Source of the DNA: Streptomyces sp. VRA16 Mangrove soil
Lineage (GTDB): Bacteria > Actinomycetota > Actinomycetes > Streptomycetales > Streptomycetaceae
Direction of reading: 5' to 3'
DNA: 64,000 bases
Assembly: GCF_017377775.1 (NCBI RefSeq)
Contig: NZ_JAFVLN010000023.1
Span: 51,594 to 115,593, forward strand
A program made the translations under genes and the position numbers. A model generated the notes under the pieces. The model saw only the letters and a list, made by a program, of their open reading frames with translations. It did not search any database and was not told the DNA's origin. Positions 39,985 to 51,360 of the stretch are shown here, piece by piece. Within the stretch, counting starts at the first letter, position 1. Every line of letters starts with the position of its first letter.

Positions 39985-40054
39985 GATCGCGGGTTTTCGG
40001 CATGTATCGCCGAACGCGATCATCAACCGATCGCGATGCCTCAACGATATATCG
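39985..40054. promoter_or_regulatory. cluster of palindromic boxes upstream of padR
   Basis: GATCGCG at 39985-39991, CGCGATC at 40015-40021, CGATCGCGAT at 40028-40037, and the perfect palindrome CGATATATCG at 40045-40054. The last resembles PadR-type ATAT-centred operators. The 298-bp gap 39963-40260 also contains a short ORF at 40164. Confidence 0.5.
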
Positions 40055-40163
40055 GAAGACTTCGTTTGGCAACAGGTTCCGATGCGTGCCCGGTCCGTCC
40101 GGGGCCGAACGGGGGTCTGTTAGCCTGCTGGAAGCCGTGCGAGAGAACGAGGAGGTGGTACCC

Positions 40164-40214
40164 GTGAACGAATTCACGTGGGTGCTCTCCTCCGGGGTCA
40201 CGGTCGGGCGATAG
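40164..40214 (+). CDS. 16-residue ORF with strong ribosome binding site
   Basis: GTG at 40164 follows GAGGAGGTGGTACCC, one of the best Shine-Dalgarno sequences in the window. It encodes VNEFTWVLSSGVTVGR and stops at TAG 40212-40214. An alpha/beta hydrolase starts 46 bp later at 40261. It may be a leader peptide, a translational coupling device, or the remnant start of a longer gene. No product is known. Confidence 0.4.
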   Translation: MNEFTWVLSSGVTVGR

Positions 40215-40260
40215 GTCGTCCGGGAGCGCCGTTTCCAGTGCTCTCCCGAAAGGCACGACC

Positions 40261-41001
40261 ATGCGTTTCACCTCTGAACAGCATCTCGACGGCGATGTCG
40301 TCGAGCGCGGCTTCACCCTCGACGAGATCCCCGGATACCTGTGGACGCCCGCCTCGGCGTCCCCGTCCGCACCGGTCCCGCTGATCCTCCTCGGCCACCC
40401 TCCGCTCGGCCTCGGCAGGATGTATCCCCGGCTCGTGGCCCGCGCCCGGCGCTCGGCCGCGGAGGGGTTCGCCACCGCCACCATCGAACTGCCCGGCAGC
40501 GGCGACCGGCCCCGCGTGCCCGAACTCGACGAGGGCCGCGCCGCACTGCGGCGCGTGATGCAGGCCGGCGAGCCGGTCACCGACGAGATCATCGATGCCG
40601 TCGTCCTGCCGCTGGTGGAGAGGGCGGTCCCGGAGTGGCAGGCCACCCTGGACGCCGTGCTCGCGCTGCCCGAGATCGGCGGCAAGGTCGGATTCTCCGG
40701 CGGCGTGATCTCCATCGGAGTCCGCCTCGCGCTGGTCGATCCGCGCATCGCGGCGGCCGGTCTGTTCGCCGGAAGCCTCGTCCCGCGCGTCATCTTCGAC
40801 GAGGCCCGTCAGCTCACCGTTCCGCTCCACGTCCTGCTGCAGTGGGACGACGAAGGGAACGACCGGCAGGCGTCCCTCGATCTGTTCGACGCCTTCGCCT
40901 CCAAGGAGAAGACCCTGGAGGCGAACATGGGCGGGCACACCGGCGTCCCGCAGCACGCGGGCGAGGCCGCGGCCCAGTTCTTCACCCGGCATCTGAAGTG
41001 A
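40261..41001 (+). CDS. dienelactone hydrolase-like alpha/beta hydrolase
   Basis: 246 residues. PLILLGHPPLGLGRMYPRL near 41 supplies the oxyanion region, GKVGFSGGVISIG near 142 is the nucleophile elbow (G-x-S-x-G as GFSGG), and HTGVPQ near 223 holds the likely catalytic histidine. The acid is probably in the QWDDEGND segment near 198. Substrate unknown. A GTG ORF with a strong ribosome binding site precedes it, and a 15-bp-stem terminator follows. Confidence 0.8.
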   Translation: MRFTSEQHLDGDVVERGFTLDEIPGYLWTPASASPSAPVPLILLGHPPLGLGRMYPRLVARARRSAAEGFATATIELPGSGDRPRVPELDEGRAALRRVMQAGEPVTDEIIDAVVLPLVERAVPEWQATLDAVLALPEIGGKVGFSGGVISIGVRLALVDPRIAAAGLFAGSLVPRVIFDEARQLTVPLHVLLQWDDEGNDRQASLDLFDAFASKEKTLEANMGGHTGVPQHAGEAAAQFFTRHLK

Positions 41002-41006
41002 CCGTC

Positions 41007-41048
41007 GGCCGCGCGCCCCGGGCCGGGCTCGGTCCGGGGCGCGCGGCC
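41007..41048 (+). terminator. strong GC hairpin after the hydrolase gene
   Basis: Perfect 15-bp stem: GGCCGCGCGCCCCGG at 41007-41021 and its complement at 41034-41048, with a 12-base loop. There is no T tract. It begins 6 bp after the stop codon. Confidence 0.8.
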
Positions 41049-41114
41049 GCCCCGGGCCACCGGCACCCGATTGGCCGTGGCCGCCGCGATCAGGGCTCAA
41101 TTACCGTCCCTGAC

Positions 41115-41939
41115 ATGCGTATTCGTATCGTCGACGCCTTCACCGACCGCCCCTTCGCCGGCAACCCGGCCGGCGTCCTGCTCCTCGACTCCCCGGCCGG
41201 CTTCCCCGACGACGCCTGGCTGCAGAACGTCGCCAAGGAGGTCAACCACGCCGAGACGGCCTTCGCGCACCCGCTGCCCGAGGGCGGCGACGCGGACTGG
41301 GCGCTGCGCTGGTTCACCCCGGCCACCGAAGTGAACATGTGCGGTCACGCCACCCTCGCCACCGCCCACGTACTGCACTCCACCGGAACCACGAAGGGCC
41401 CGGTCCGGTTCGCGACCCGGAGCGGGGTCCTGATCGCCACGCCCCACGAGGACGGCTCGCTCACCCTCGACTTCCCGACCGCGCCGCTCACCGCGGAGCC
41501 GGTGCCGGCCGGGCTCGCGGAGGCGCTCGGCGCCCCGCCGCTCTCGGTGCGCGACACCGGGCCCTCGGTCGGCGATCTGCTGGTCGAGTTCCCCGACGAG
41601 CGGACGGTCCTGGGCCTCACCCCGGACATGAAGGCGCTCACCGTGCACTCGGTGCGCGGCGTCATCGCCACGGCTCCCGCCGCGGACCCGGAGCGCGGCT
41701 ACGACTTCGTGTCCCGCTGCTTCTTCCCGAACGTCGGCATCGACGAGGACCCGGTGACCGGCAGCGCGCACACGGCACTCGCCCCGTTCTGGGCCGAGCG
41801 CCTGGGCCGCACGGACCTCACGGGCCTCCAGGCGTCGGCCCGCACGGGTCTGGTCCGGGTCTCCCTACGGGGCGAACGCACCCTGCTCACCGGTACCGCG
41901 GTGACAGTGATCGAGGGCGAACTCAACGCCCGCCCCTAG
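41115..41939 (+). CDS. PhzF family phenazine-biosynthesis-like isomerase
   Basis: 274 residues. Family motifs: FTDRPFAGNPAGVLLL near 9, EVNHAETAF near 44 with the catalytic Glu, FTPATEVNMCGHATLATAHVL near 68, and GIDEDPVTGSAHTALAPFW near 212. The diaminopimelate-epimerase-like twofold fold is clear. No other phenazine gene is nearby, so a general isomerase role is more likely than phenazine synthesis. It ends in a terminator hairpin overlapping the stop codon. Confidence 0.85.
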   Translation: MRIRIVDAFTDRPFAGNPAGVLLLDSPAGFPDDAWLQNVAKEVNHAETAFAHPLPEGGDADWALRWFTPATEVNMCGHATLATAHVLHSTGTTKGPVRFATRSGVLIATPHEDGSLTLDFPTAPLTAEPVPAGLAEALGAPPLSVRDTGPSVGDLLVEFPDERTVLGLTPDMKALTVHSVRGVIATAPAADPERGYDFVSRCFFPNVGIDEDPVTGSAHTALAPFWAERLGRTDLTGLQASARTGLVRVSLRGERTLLTGTAVTVIEGELNARP

Positions 41940-41974
41940 GGCCTGTCGTCGAACTTCCCTCTGCCGACAGGCCC
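41939..41974 (+). terminator. hairpin overlapping the phzF-like stop codon
   Basis: GGGCCTGTCG at 41939-41948 pairs with CGACAGGCCC at 41965-41974, a perfect 10-bp stem. Confidence 0.7.
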
Positions 41975-42017
41975 GCCGACTGTCAAGAACACCCGTGACC
42001 AATACACCTAGCGCGCC

Positions 42018-42045
42018 GCGGGGCCCCTGCGCACAGGGGCCCCGC
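42018..42045. terminator. strong hairpin before the convergent CPBP gene end
   Basis: A perfect 12-bp stem: GCGGGGCCCCTG at 42018-42029 and its complement at 42034-42045, loop CGCA. It lies 12 bp beyond the CPBP stop codon, so it probably terminates that leftward transcript. Confidence 0.75.
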
Positions 42046-42056
42046 CTCCGCCCGGC

Positions 42057-42857
42057 TCACGCCGTGGGCAGCCACCCCACCTTCCCCGCGAGCAGCGCGT
42101 ATCCGACGAACGCCCCGATGTCGAGCAGGGAGTGGGCCACCACCAGCGGGCCGACCCGGCCCCAGCGCCGGTACAGATAGGCGAAGACGACGCCCATCGC
42201 GAGGTTCCCGAAGAAGCCGCCGATGCCCTGGTACAGGTGGTACGAGCCACGCAGCACGGACGACGCGACGAGCGCCGTGCCCGGCGTCCACCCCAACTGC
42301 CCCAGCCTGCGCAGCAGATACCCGACGACGATGACTTCCTCCAGCACGGCGTTCTGCACCGCGGAGAGGATCAGCACCGGGTACTTCCACCAGACGTCGG
42401 GCAGCGCCTCGGGCACCACGGTCAGGTTGAACCCGAGCCCCCGGGCCGCCAGGTAGAAGGCGATCCCGGTGCTGCCGATCACCGCGGCGACCCCGGCGCC
42501 ACGCACCGAGTCGAACCACGGCCGGGTCCGGTCGAAGCCGATCGTGCGCAGGCTCTGCCCCTCCCGCAGCAGGAAGTGCGCGACGAGCGCGACGGGCACC
42601 AGGGCGCTCGCGATCCCGAACAACTGCCAGGCCAGATCGAGCCACGGCCGCCCCGGCGCCGCCGAGGCATTGAGGGTCGCCGCCTGGTCCTTCAGACCCC
42701 CTGGTTTGGTGACCGATCCGACAAAGCTGATCAGCGCGGACACGCCACTCGCACCGAGCGAAAGCCCCAGAACGAGGAGCGTCTCGTCCCGAAGAAATCG
42801 CCGCGAGAGCCGCTCGCTGGGAAAAGAACCGGCCACCGGCCCCGCCTCCACCTGCAC
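42057..42857 (-). CDS. CPBP family intramembrane metalloprotease
   Basis: 266 residues from a GTG at 42857, with GGAGGCAGGT upstream. Eight or so hydrophobic segments. Motif 1 is VLEEVIVVGYLLRRLG near 177 (double Glu), motif 2 is SVLRGSYHLYQG near 206 (His), and motif 3 is VAHSLLDIGAF near 243 (His, Asp). The Arg usual in EExxxR is replaced by Val, as in many actinobacterial members. It is likely a membrane protease or prenyl-modification-related protein; the target is unknown. Confidence 0.8.
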   Translation of the reverse strand: MQVEAGPVAGSFPSERLSRRFLRDETLLVLGLSLGASGVSALISFVGSVTKPGGLKDQAATLNASAAPGRPWLDLAWQLFGIASALVPVALVAHFLLREGQSLRTIGFDRTRPWFDSVRGAGVAAVIGSTGIAFYLAARGLGFNLTVVPEALPDVWWKYPVLILSAVQNAVLEEVIVVGYLLRRLGQLGWTPGTALVASSVLRGSYHLYQGIGGFFGNLAMGVVFAYLYRRWGRVGPLVVAHSLLDIGAFVGYALLAGKVGWLPTA

Positions 42858-43046
42858 ACCTGCCTCCAGTTGAGTAATCCCGCCTCATCCCTCACGTCGC
42901 CCCGCTAGGGTCTCGAATGCAGGTACGAAGATCGCGCGCGACAGGCCGAGGGGGACGGGGCGCCGAGACCGGCGCACCGCTCCCCTCCTTTGCTTCACCG
43001 CTTATATCGCAACTGCCTTTATGGCTCAGGGAGGGGCACCACCGCC

Positions 43047-44822
43047 ATGGGACGTCACAGCAGCATGCCCGACGGGTACGGGACGGCCGCGGCCGACCAC
43101 CGGCCGCGCCGCCGCGGCCGCACGGTGGCCATCGCGACGGCCCTGGTCCTCATCGTCGCGGCAGGGACTGCGGTGGCGCTCCGCACCGATCTGCTGAACC
43201 TCGGTGACACCTGCGAAAAAACGGTCCACCTCTCCGTGGCGGCCTCACCGGACATCGCCCCCGCACTGCGCGCGGCCGCGAGCGAGGCCAGGAAGCGCGA
43301 GCTCACGTCGGACGGCAACTGCCTCGATGTCGCCGTCTCCGCCCGTGACTCGTCCAAGGTCGCCGACGCCCTGCGCTCGGGGAAGGACGCGCACGACTTC
43401 CAGGTGTGGGTGCCGGACGCGGATCTGTGGATCAAGCGGGTCGAGCAGAACGAGAAGGCCACCAAGGTGTCACCGACGGGCACCGTCGCCACGTCCCCGA
43501 TCGGCGTGGGCATGGTCCCGGCGGCCGCCAAGTCGTTCGGCTGGCCCGAGAAGGAGTACAGCTGGACGGAGCTGGCCGGCGCCGCGCTCAAGGACGACAC
43601 CCTCCGCCTGGGCGCCGCCGACCCGTCCCGCAGCGCCACCGGGCTGCTGGCCCTCACCAAACTGGCCGCCGCCTCCCACAAGGCGGGCGACGGCGACGGC
43701 ACCCAGGCCGCCGCCATGGCGAAGATCCTCTCGCAGCGCACGTCCGACAGCGACAGCCAGCTGATGGAGACCGTCGCCCGCGACGACTCCGGCGCCGAAC
43801 AGGGCAACCCGAGGCGCAACCAGGCCCTGATCCTCTCCGAGCAGGCCGCGTACGCGCACAACGCCGAGGCGAGCGACTCCGGCGACCTCCGCCTCTTCTA
43901 CCCCAAGGACGGCTCCCCGGAGCTGAACTATCCCTTCACGCTGGTCGACGAGACCTCCCTGAGCACCGAGGAGAGCCGCGCCGCGGTCCGCTTCATGACC
44001 CTGCTCGACACCACCATGGGCCACTCGATCCTGCGCAAGTACGGCTTCCGCGGGGAGGACGGGACCACGTCGGACTCGGTCTCGCGCAAGGCGGGCGCCC
44101 GCGCCCCGCAGCCGTACGCCGAGCCGACCACGGAACCGGCCTCGGACGAGGAGATCGAGGAGACCCTCGGCATGTGGACGATCACGGTGCAGAGCGCCCG
44201 CGTCCTCACCGTCGTGGACGCCTCGGCCTCCATGGCGAACCCGGTACCGGGCCGCGGCGAGTCCCGCATGGAGGTGACGAAGGCGTCGATGCTGGCGGCC
44301 CTGTCCACCTCCTTCACCGACCAGGACGACATCGGCCTGTGGGAGTTCTCGACCCACCTCGACGGCACCCGCGACTACAAGAAGCTCGTCCCGACCGCCC
44401 GCCTCGGCGACCGCAAGGGCTCCGGCACCCAGCGCGACCGGCTGTCGGCCGCCTTCACCTCCCTGCAGCCGGTGACGGGCGGTGCGACGGGTCTCTACGA
44501 CACGACGCTGGCCGCCTACAAGGAGGCCAGGTCAACGTACAAGAAGGGCAAGTTCAACGCCGTCGTCGTGGTGACCGACGGCGTCAACGAGGATCCCGGC
44601 TCGATCTCCCGCAGCACCCTCGTCCAGCAACTGCAGTCCCTGACCGATCCCGAGCGTCCCGTGCCGCTCATCGCGATCGCCGTCGGTCCCGACACCGACA
44701 AGGACGAGATCGAGCAGATCGCGGCGGCCACCGGCGGCTCGGGTCACCAGGTCAGCGACCCGGCCGACATCCAGAAGGTCATCCTCCAGGCGATCATCGA
44801 GGCCGGCGCCAAGAGCAACTGA
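43047..44822 (+). CDS. fusion of extracellular solute-binding domain and von Willebrand A domain
   Basis: 591 residues from the ATG at 43047. One membrane anchor (VAIATALVLIVAAGTAVAL, about 27-45) precedes a solute-binding region (VHLSVAASPDIAPAL through about 370) of the ModA/type-II periplasmic binder type, then a VWA domain. MIDAS residues are visible: VVDASASM near 393 (DxSxS), GGATGLYDTTLAAY near 480 (Thr), and VVVTDGVNEDPGS near 508 (Asp). It would sit outside the membrane and combine ligand capture with metal-dependent adhesion or protein contact. Partner unknown. Convergent with the ligase gene. Confidence 0.8.
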   Translation: MGRHSSMPDGYGTAAADHRPRRRGRTVAIATALVLIVAAGTAVALRTDLLNLGDTCEKTVHLSVAASPDIAPALRAAASEARKRELTSDGNCLDVAVSARDSSKVADALRSGKDAHDFQVWVPDADLWIKRVEQNEKATKVSPTGTVATSPIGVGMVPAAAKSFGWPEKEYSWTELAGAALKDDTLRLGAADPSRSATGLLALTKLAAASHKAGDGDGTQAAAMAKILSQRTSDSDSQLMETVARDDSGAEQGNPRRNQALILSEQAAYAHNAEASDSGDLRLFYPKDGSPELNYPFTLVDETSLSTEESRAAVRFMTLLDTTMGHSILRKYGFRGEDGTTSDSVSRKAGARAPQPYAEPTTEPASDEEIEETLGMWTITVQSARVLTVVDASASMANPVPGRGESRMEVTKASMLAALSTSFTDQDDIGLWEFSTHLDGTRDYKKLVPTARLGDRKGSGTQRDRLSAAFTSLQPVTGGATGLYDTTLAAYKEARSTYKKGKFNAVVVVTDGVNEDPGSISRSTLVQQLQSLTDPERPVPLIAIAVGPDTDKDEIEQIAAATGGSGHQVSDPADIQKVILQAIIEAGAKSN

Positions 44823-44830
44823 TCACGCGG

Positions 44831-46351
44831 TCACCCCAGGGTCACGGCCGGCTCCGGCAGTCCGACGGGCCAGGTGTGCACGGGTTCGCCGAGGTGCATC
44901 AGCTCTGCGTAGCGGCGGGTGGTCGCCGCGAGCGCCGCGTCCCGCGCGAGGCCGCTCTCCAGCGCCCGGTGGTACGTCGCCGCCTGCCACTGCGCCCCGT
45001 TCGTACGCCGGGCGCAGCGCTCCTCGATGACCCCCAGGTAGCGGTCGCGGTCGGCCGGTTCGACGCCCCACGCGTCGAGTCCGGCCGCCGCGAGCGGCAG
45101 CAGCTCGTCCCGTACGAGCGCGACGGCCGCCACCTGCTCCGTCCCGCCGAACCTGCCCCGCCGCGGCCACTCCAGGCGCGCCTCGATCCCGTACCGGCAG
45201 GCGGCGTCGAAGTTGCGCGACGCCGCGTCGAAGGAGAGCCGTGACCACACGGGCCGCGCGTCCTCGGCCAGCGCCCGTACGACGCCGTAGTAGAAGGCCG
45301 CGTTGGCGATGACGTCGGTGACGGTCGGCCCGGCCGGCAGCACCCGGTTCTCCACCCGCAGATGCGGCACGCCGTCTGCCACCCCGTACACCGGCCGGTT
45401 CCACCGGTACACGGTGCCGTTGTGCAGCACGAGCTCGGCGAGGCTGGGCGTGCCGCCCTTCTCGACGACCTCCAGCGGCTGCTCGTCGTCGAGCAGCGGC
45501 AGCAGGGGCGGGAAGAACCGCAGATTCTCCTCGAAGAGGTCGTACGCCGACTCGATCCACCGCTCCCCGAACCAGGTCCGCGGCCGTACCCCCTGCGCCA
45601 CCAGCTCCGGCGGGCGGGTGTCCGTCGACTGCTGGAAGAGCGGCGGCCTGGACTCCCGCCACAGCTCGCGCCCGAACAGGAAGGGCGAGTTGGCGCCGAG
45701 CGCGATCTGTACGGCGGCCACCGCCTGCGCCGCGTTCCACACATCGGCGAAGCGTCCGGGCGTCACCTGGAGGTGCAACTGCACGGAGGTGCACGCCGCT
45801 TCGGGGGCTATCGACGAGGAGGTGCAGCTCAGCCGCTCCACGCCGTCGATGTCCAGGCTGAAGTCCTCGCCGCGCGCGGCCACGATCTGGTCGTTGAGCA
45901 GCGTGTAGCGGTCGACGGCCGACAGATTCGCGGAGACGAGATCGTCGGCGCGCAGCGTGGGCAGAATGCCGATCATCACGATTCCCGCATCGACCTCATT
46001 GGCTTTGCGGTGCGCATAGCCGAGCCCGGTCCGCAGCTCCTCCGCGAGCTGATCCAGCACGCGGCCGCCGAGCCGGTGCGGGGCGATGTTCACTTCGAGA
46101 TTGAACATCGCGAGTTCGGTCTGGAAATCGCGGCTCGCGATCCTCTCCAGTACTTCCGCATTCATCATTCTCGGGAGGCCGTCAGGACCGGCGAGATTCA
46201 GCTCGATCTCCAGCCCCATGAGATTCTTGGGCCGGTCGAACCGCTTCTCGTCCAACAACCTCCGGAGCCCCTCCAGACACTCCTTGTGCTTCTCCCGGTA
46301 GCGCCGCCGGTCGGCCAGATCGACCGCGCCCGCAACGACCTTCTCCCCCAT
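44831..46351 (-). CDS. glutamate-cysteine ligase family enzyme (carboxylate-amine ligase type)
   Basis: 506 residues from the ATG at 46351, with GAGGGACGC upstream. The GCS2-like fold is shown by NLMGLEIELNLAGPDG near 43 (ATP/Mg-binding Glu residues), FNLEVNIAPHRLGG near 83, EAACTSVQLHLQVTP near 184, and PHLRVENRVLPAGPTV near 323. This family ligates glutamate to an amine, such as gamma-glutamylcysteine or related compounds. Streptomyces use mycothiol, so it is probably not for glutathione. It stands alone next to the SBP-VWA gene. Confidence 0.75.
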   Translation of the reverse strand: MGEKVVAGAVDLADRRRYREKHKECLEGLRRLLDEKRFDRPKNLMGLEIELNLAGPDGLPRMMNAEVLERIASRDFQTELAMFNLEVNIAPHRLGGRVLDQLAEELRTGLGYAHRKANEVDAGIVMIGILPTLRADDLVSANLSAVDRYTLLNDQIVAARGEDFSLDIDGVERLSCTSSSIAPEAACTSVQLHLQVTPGRFADVWNAAQAVAAVQIALGANSPFLFGRELWRESRPPLFQQSTDTRPPELVAQGVRPRTWFGERWIESAYDLFEENLRFFPPLLPLLDDEQPLEVVEKGGTPSLAELVLHNGTVYRWNRPVYGVADGVPHLRVENRVLPAGPTVTDVIANAAFYYGVVRALAEDARPVWSRLSFDAASRNFDAACRYGIEARLEWPRRGRFGGTEQVAAVALVRDELLPLAAAGLDAWGVEPADRDRYLGVIEERCARRTNGAQWQAATYHRALESGLARDAALAATTRRYAELMHLGEPVHTWPVGLPEPAVTLG

Positions 46352-46882
46352 GGAAGCGTCCCTCCTCGCATGGGCAGCCCGACCATCCGGCCGCGTGTCA
46401 CGGTGGATGATGCCCAGGCAATGTGATCGATAACGCCCCGCGCGGGCCCACGGGGCAGTACGCTCCTGGCAGTTACCCCGAGGCACATTCCTTAGGCATG
46501 CAGCAGTGTGCAGATTCAACGGACGCACACCTGGTGAAAAACGCCGACTGGAATCGGCCGTCCGCTCGGCCGAAAGAAGCCGAGGTCATCGGCGGGCAGC
46601 ATCAGGAAAACCGGAAATAAAACCGCAAAACAACTGCGGAACAGTGACTGGATAACGCCTTGCCGGCCTCACTCGGCCTGATAGCTGAAACGCCGTGTGA
46701 ACACGCGTCGTATAAACTCCGCGAACGAGACAGAGAGTTGGCGCCCGCGGCCGAGGCCCCCGCCCCCTCTGGCCCGCCACGCATCCCTTGTGTACTCACG
46801 TGCCCCCCGCAGCAGACAGCGCCGTCCGCTCGTCCCGCACCGCCCTGGTACCACGTGCCTGTCGAATGAGAGGCGACCCACC
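46352..46882. other. 531-bp divergent intergenic region without a convincing gene
   Basis: Between the ligase and a hypothetical gene. Short open frames (for example 46423-46620) show poor codon bias and no ribosome binding site. The region is relatively AT-rich around 46590-46700 (AAATAAAACCGCAAAACAAC), which is notable in this GC-rich window. It contains CCGC-N7-GCGG hairpin arms. It presumably carries divergent promoters. Confidence 0.5.
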
Positions 46883-47470
46883 ATGCCGCTGCACGTCCCT
46901 CCGGCCCCCGCGCCCGCCCTGCGCACCGTCCTCACGGCCCTCGGTTCCCCCACCGCCGTCCGCGAGGCCCGCACCCCGTCACTGCGTGCCGCTCAGGGGC
47001 CCACCTGCCCCGAACTCCCGCTGCCCGTCCATGTGCTGGACCACATCACCGACGCCGCAGGTCCCTCGCACGCCCGTCTCACCGGCTGGCGTTTCCTGAT
47101 CCGGTGCGGAGAGCGCGCGGTGGCCGCCGCCGACACGATGCTGACCCCCGACGGCTGGGCCTTCTCGCACTTCTTCGAGGGCCCGTACGTCTCCTCCACC
47201 GAACGCGCTCTGCGGCATGCGGAGACCCTGACCAAGCCCTATCAGCCCCGGCTGCTCTCGGTGCCGGAGCTGTACATGCTCACCCTGTGGCTGCACGGCG
47301 ACTGCACCGCCGATGCCGCGACCGGCCATCCGGCGGCCGACGACCTCCTCGTCCCGCTCGCGCCGGCCCCACCCGGCATCGCCGCGCACCGCCCGCACCG
47401 CGTGGCCGAGCTCCTCCCGGTGCTCACCCATCGCCTGACCCCGGCGAGGGCCACCACCCTGCTCGCCTGA
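46883..47470 (+). CDS. hypothetical protein, 195 residues
   Basis: The ATG at 46883 follows GAGAGGCGACCC. The protein shows a central compact domain: RLTGWRFLIRCGERAVAAADTMLTPDGWAFSHFFEGPYVSSTERAL near 65-110, then YQPRLLSVPELYMLTLWLHGD near 123 and VPLAPAPPGIAAHRPHRV near 158. No known catalytic motif, signal peptide or membrane segment. It resembles conserved Streptomyces proteins of unknown function. A terminator hairpin follows. Confidence 0.7.
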   Translation: MPLHVPPAPAPALRTVLTALGSPTAVREARTPSLRAAQGPTCPELPLPVHVLDHITDAAGPSHARLTGWRFLIRCGERAVAAADTMLTPDGWAFSHFFEGPYVSSTERALRHAETLTKPYQPRLLSVPELYMLTLWLHGDCTADAATGHPAADDLLVPLAPAPPGIAAHRPHRVAELLPVLTHRLTPARATTLLA

Positions 47471-47492
47471 CGCGACCGGATCCGCATCAGCC

Positions 47493-47532
47493 CTGTGCCC
47501 CGCACCGTCCGCCGTCCGGTCGCGGGGCACAG
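47493..47532 (+). terminator. hairpin terminator after the hypothetical gene
   Basis: CTGTGCCCCGC at 47493-47503 and GCGGGGCACAG at 47522-47532, an 11-bp perfect stem with an 18-base loop. The remaining 346-bp gap to 47816 has a possible N-terminal extension of the next gene but no other feature. Confidence 0.75.
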
Positions 47533-47816
47533 CCGTGCCCGGGAACGCCCGCCCGGACTAGCCCTATCCGGTCACCCCGAACCACCCGAAGAGACAGTGC
47601 AGTTGGGATGAACCGCCCGCACGGGTGATGCGTCTCCAACCTGTGAGGACCGCTGCTACGAAATCCCTGCGGATTGACGCCCACAGGGCAACACTGGGTT
47701 CCGGACCGACTGACTGACGGGGGGCGGCCATGAACGAGTCTTCGAGCCGCAGCACAGACAGCACGGACAGCAACGCCACGGTCACCGACATCACTTCGCA
47801 GCGAAAGATCCCATCC

Positions 47817-48017
47817 ATGTGCCAGCACCAGCCATCGTGCCCGACAGCAGAATCCGCGGACAGGGAAGCCGCGCTTCCTGTGGCCCACCACCCGGAGCAG
47901 GGCTGGAGCCTGCTGTGCAACGGGGTCCTGCTCTTCGAGGACACCGGCGAACTGCTGCCCAACGGCACGGTCATCGCCCCGCACCGCCCCCTCGGGGCAG
48001 TGGTGACGGCGGCCTGA
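47817..48017 (+). CDS. DUF5999 family protein
   Basis: 66 residues from the ATG at 47817, where the conserved family sequence MCQHQPSCPTAESADREAA begins. A longer start at 47730 (MNESSSRSTDSTDSN) has a GGGG-rich upstream site and cannot be excluded. The family core continues HHPEQGWSLLCNGVLLFEDTGELLPNGTVIAPHRPLG. Cysteines at positions 2 and 8 and histidines nearby may bind metal. Function unknown; it is widespread in Streptomyces. Confidence 0.75.
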   Translation: MCQHQPSCPTAESADREAALPVAHHPEQGWSLLCNGVLLFEDTGELLPNGTVIAPHRPLGAVVTAA

Positions 48018-48078
48018 TCATCTCGGGGTACTGCGCGACCAGCCACACACGACGGCGGCCGCGCAGCCCCTTCGACCT

Positions 48079-50967
<2,889 letters not shown>

Positions 50968-51027
50968 TGCGGAGGCCTCCTGGTCATTGCGACCTGCGAG
51001 GGGCACCACGGCGCGGGTGCCCGGACG

Positions 51028-51243
51028 GCCTCCCCCTCTGTCATCTCAACCTGAGAGCTTCACCGGCCGCCCGCGAGATCGCGGAACACACCGGTTTTCA
51101 CCGTCGGTGAGAGCGGAAACCGTGCACCCCGCCCTGCTTTCCAGAGTGACCTCGTCCGTGCGGTACAGGGGCCTGAGAGATTCCGGGGAGGATTTGCTCC
51201 TTCGGCGCCTCCGACGACGATCGGAGGACTCTCCCGCACGGGA
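51028..51243 (-). ncRNA. tandem glycine riboswitch upstream of gcvP
   Basis: On the minus strand the first aptamer reads CGGGAGAGTCC ... GCCGAAGGAGCAA ... GGAATCTCTCAGG, and the second reads GGTCACTCTGGAAAGCAG ... CCGACGGTGAAAAC ... AAGCTCTCAGG, ending GATGACAGAGGGGGAG. These are the conserved glycine-aptamer segments. A further hairpin, GGGCACC (51001-51007) with GGTGCCC (51015-51021), lies between the aptamers and the gcvP ribosome binding site and could be the expression platform. The arrangement fits glycine-induced expression of gcvP. Confidence 0.9.
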
Positions 51244-51259
51244 TCAGCAGCCGTGTGCC

Positions 51260-51265
51260 AGCCTA
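51260..51265 (-). promoter_or_regulatory. possible -10 element for the glycine riboswitch transcript
   Basis: TAGGCT on the minus strand, placed so that transcription would start near 51252, just before the first aptamer. No clear -35 is visible. Confidence 0.4.
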
Positions 51266-51360
51266 CCAGCGGCGACTCGGCCCGAGCCCTCGAGTGGCCG
51301 CCTTCCTCAATGTGCTCTTTCGTAGTGCTTACAGACGAGTTGCGATCATCTGGAGGGCCC

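Noticed and set aside
40002..40214. Longer N-terminal extension (from ATG 40002) of the 16-residue ORF
   Set aside because: The extension overlaps the PadR operator region and has no ribosome binding site, whereas the internal GTG at 40164 has an excellent one.
41115..41939. PhzF as a sign of a phenazine cluster
   Set aside because: No other phenazine genes are near. PhzF-family proteins are widespread as stand-alone isomerases.
46423..46620. Open frame in the ligase/hypothetical intergenic region
   Set aside because: No ribosome binding site, poor codon bias and no recognisable sequence.
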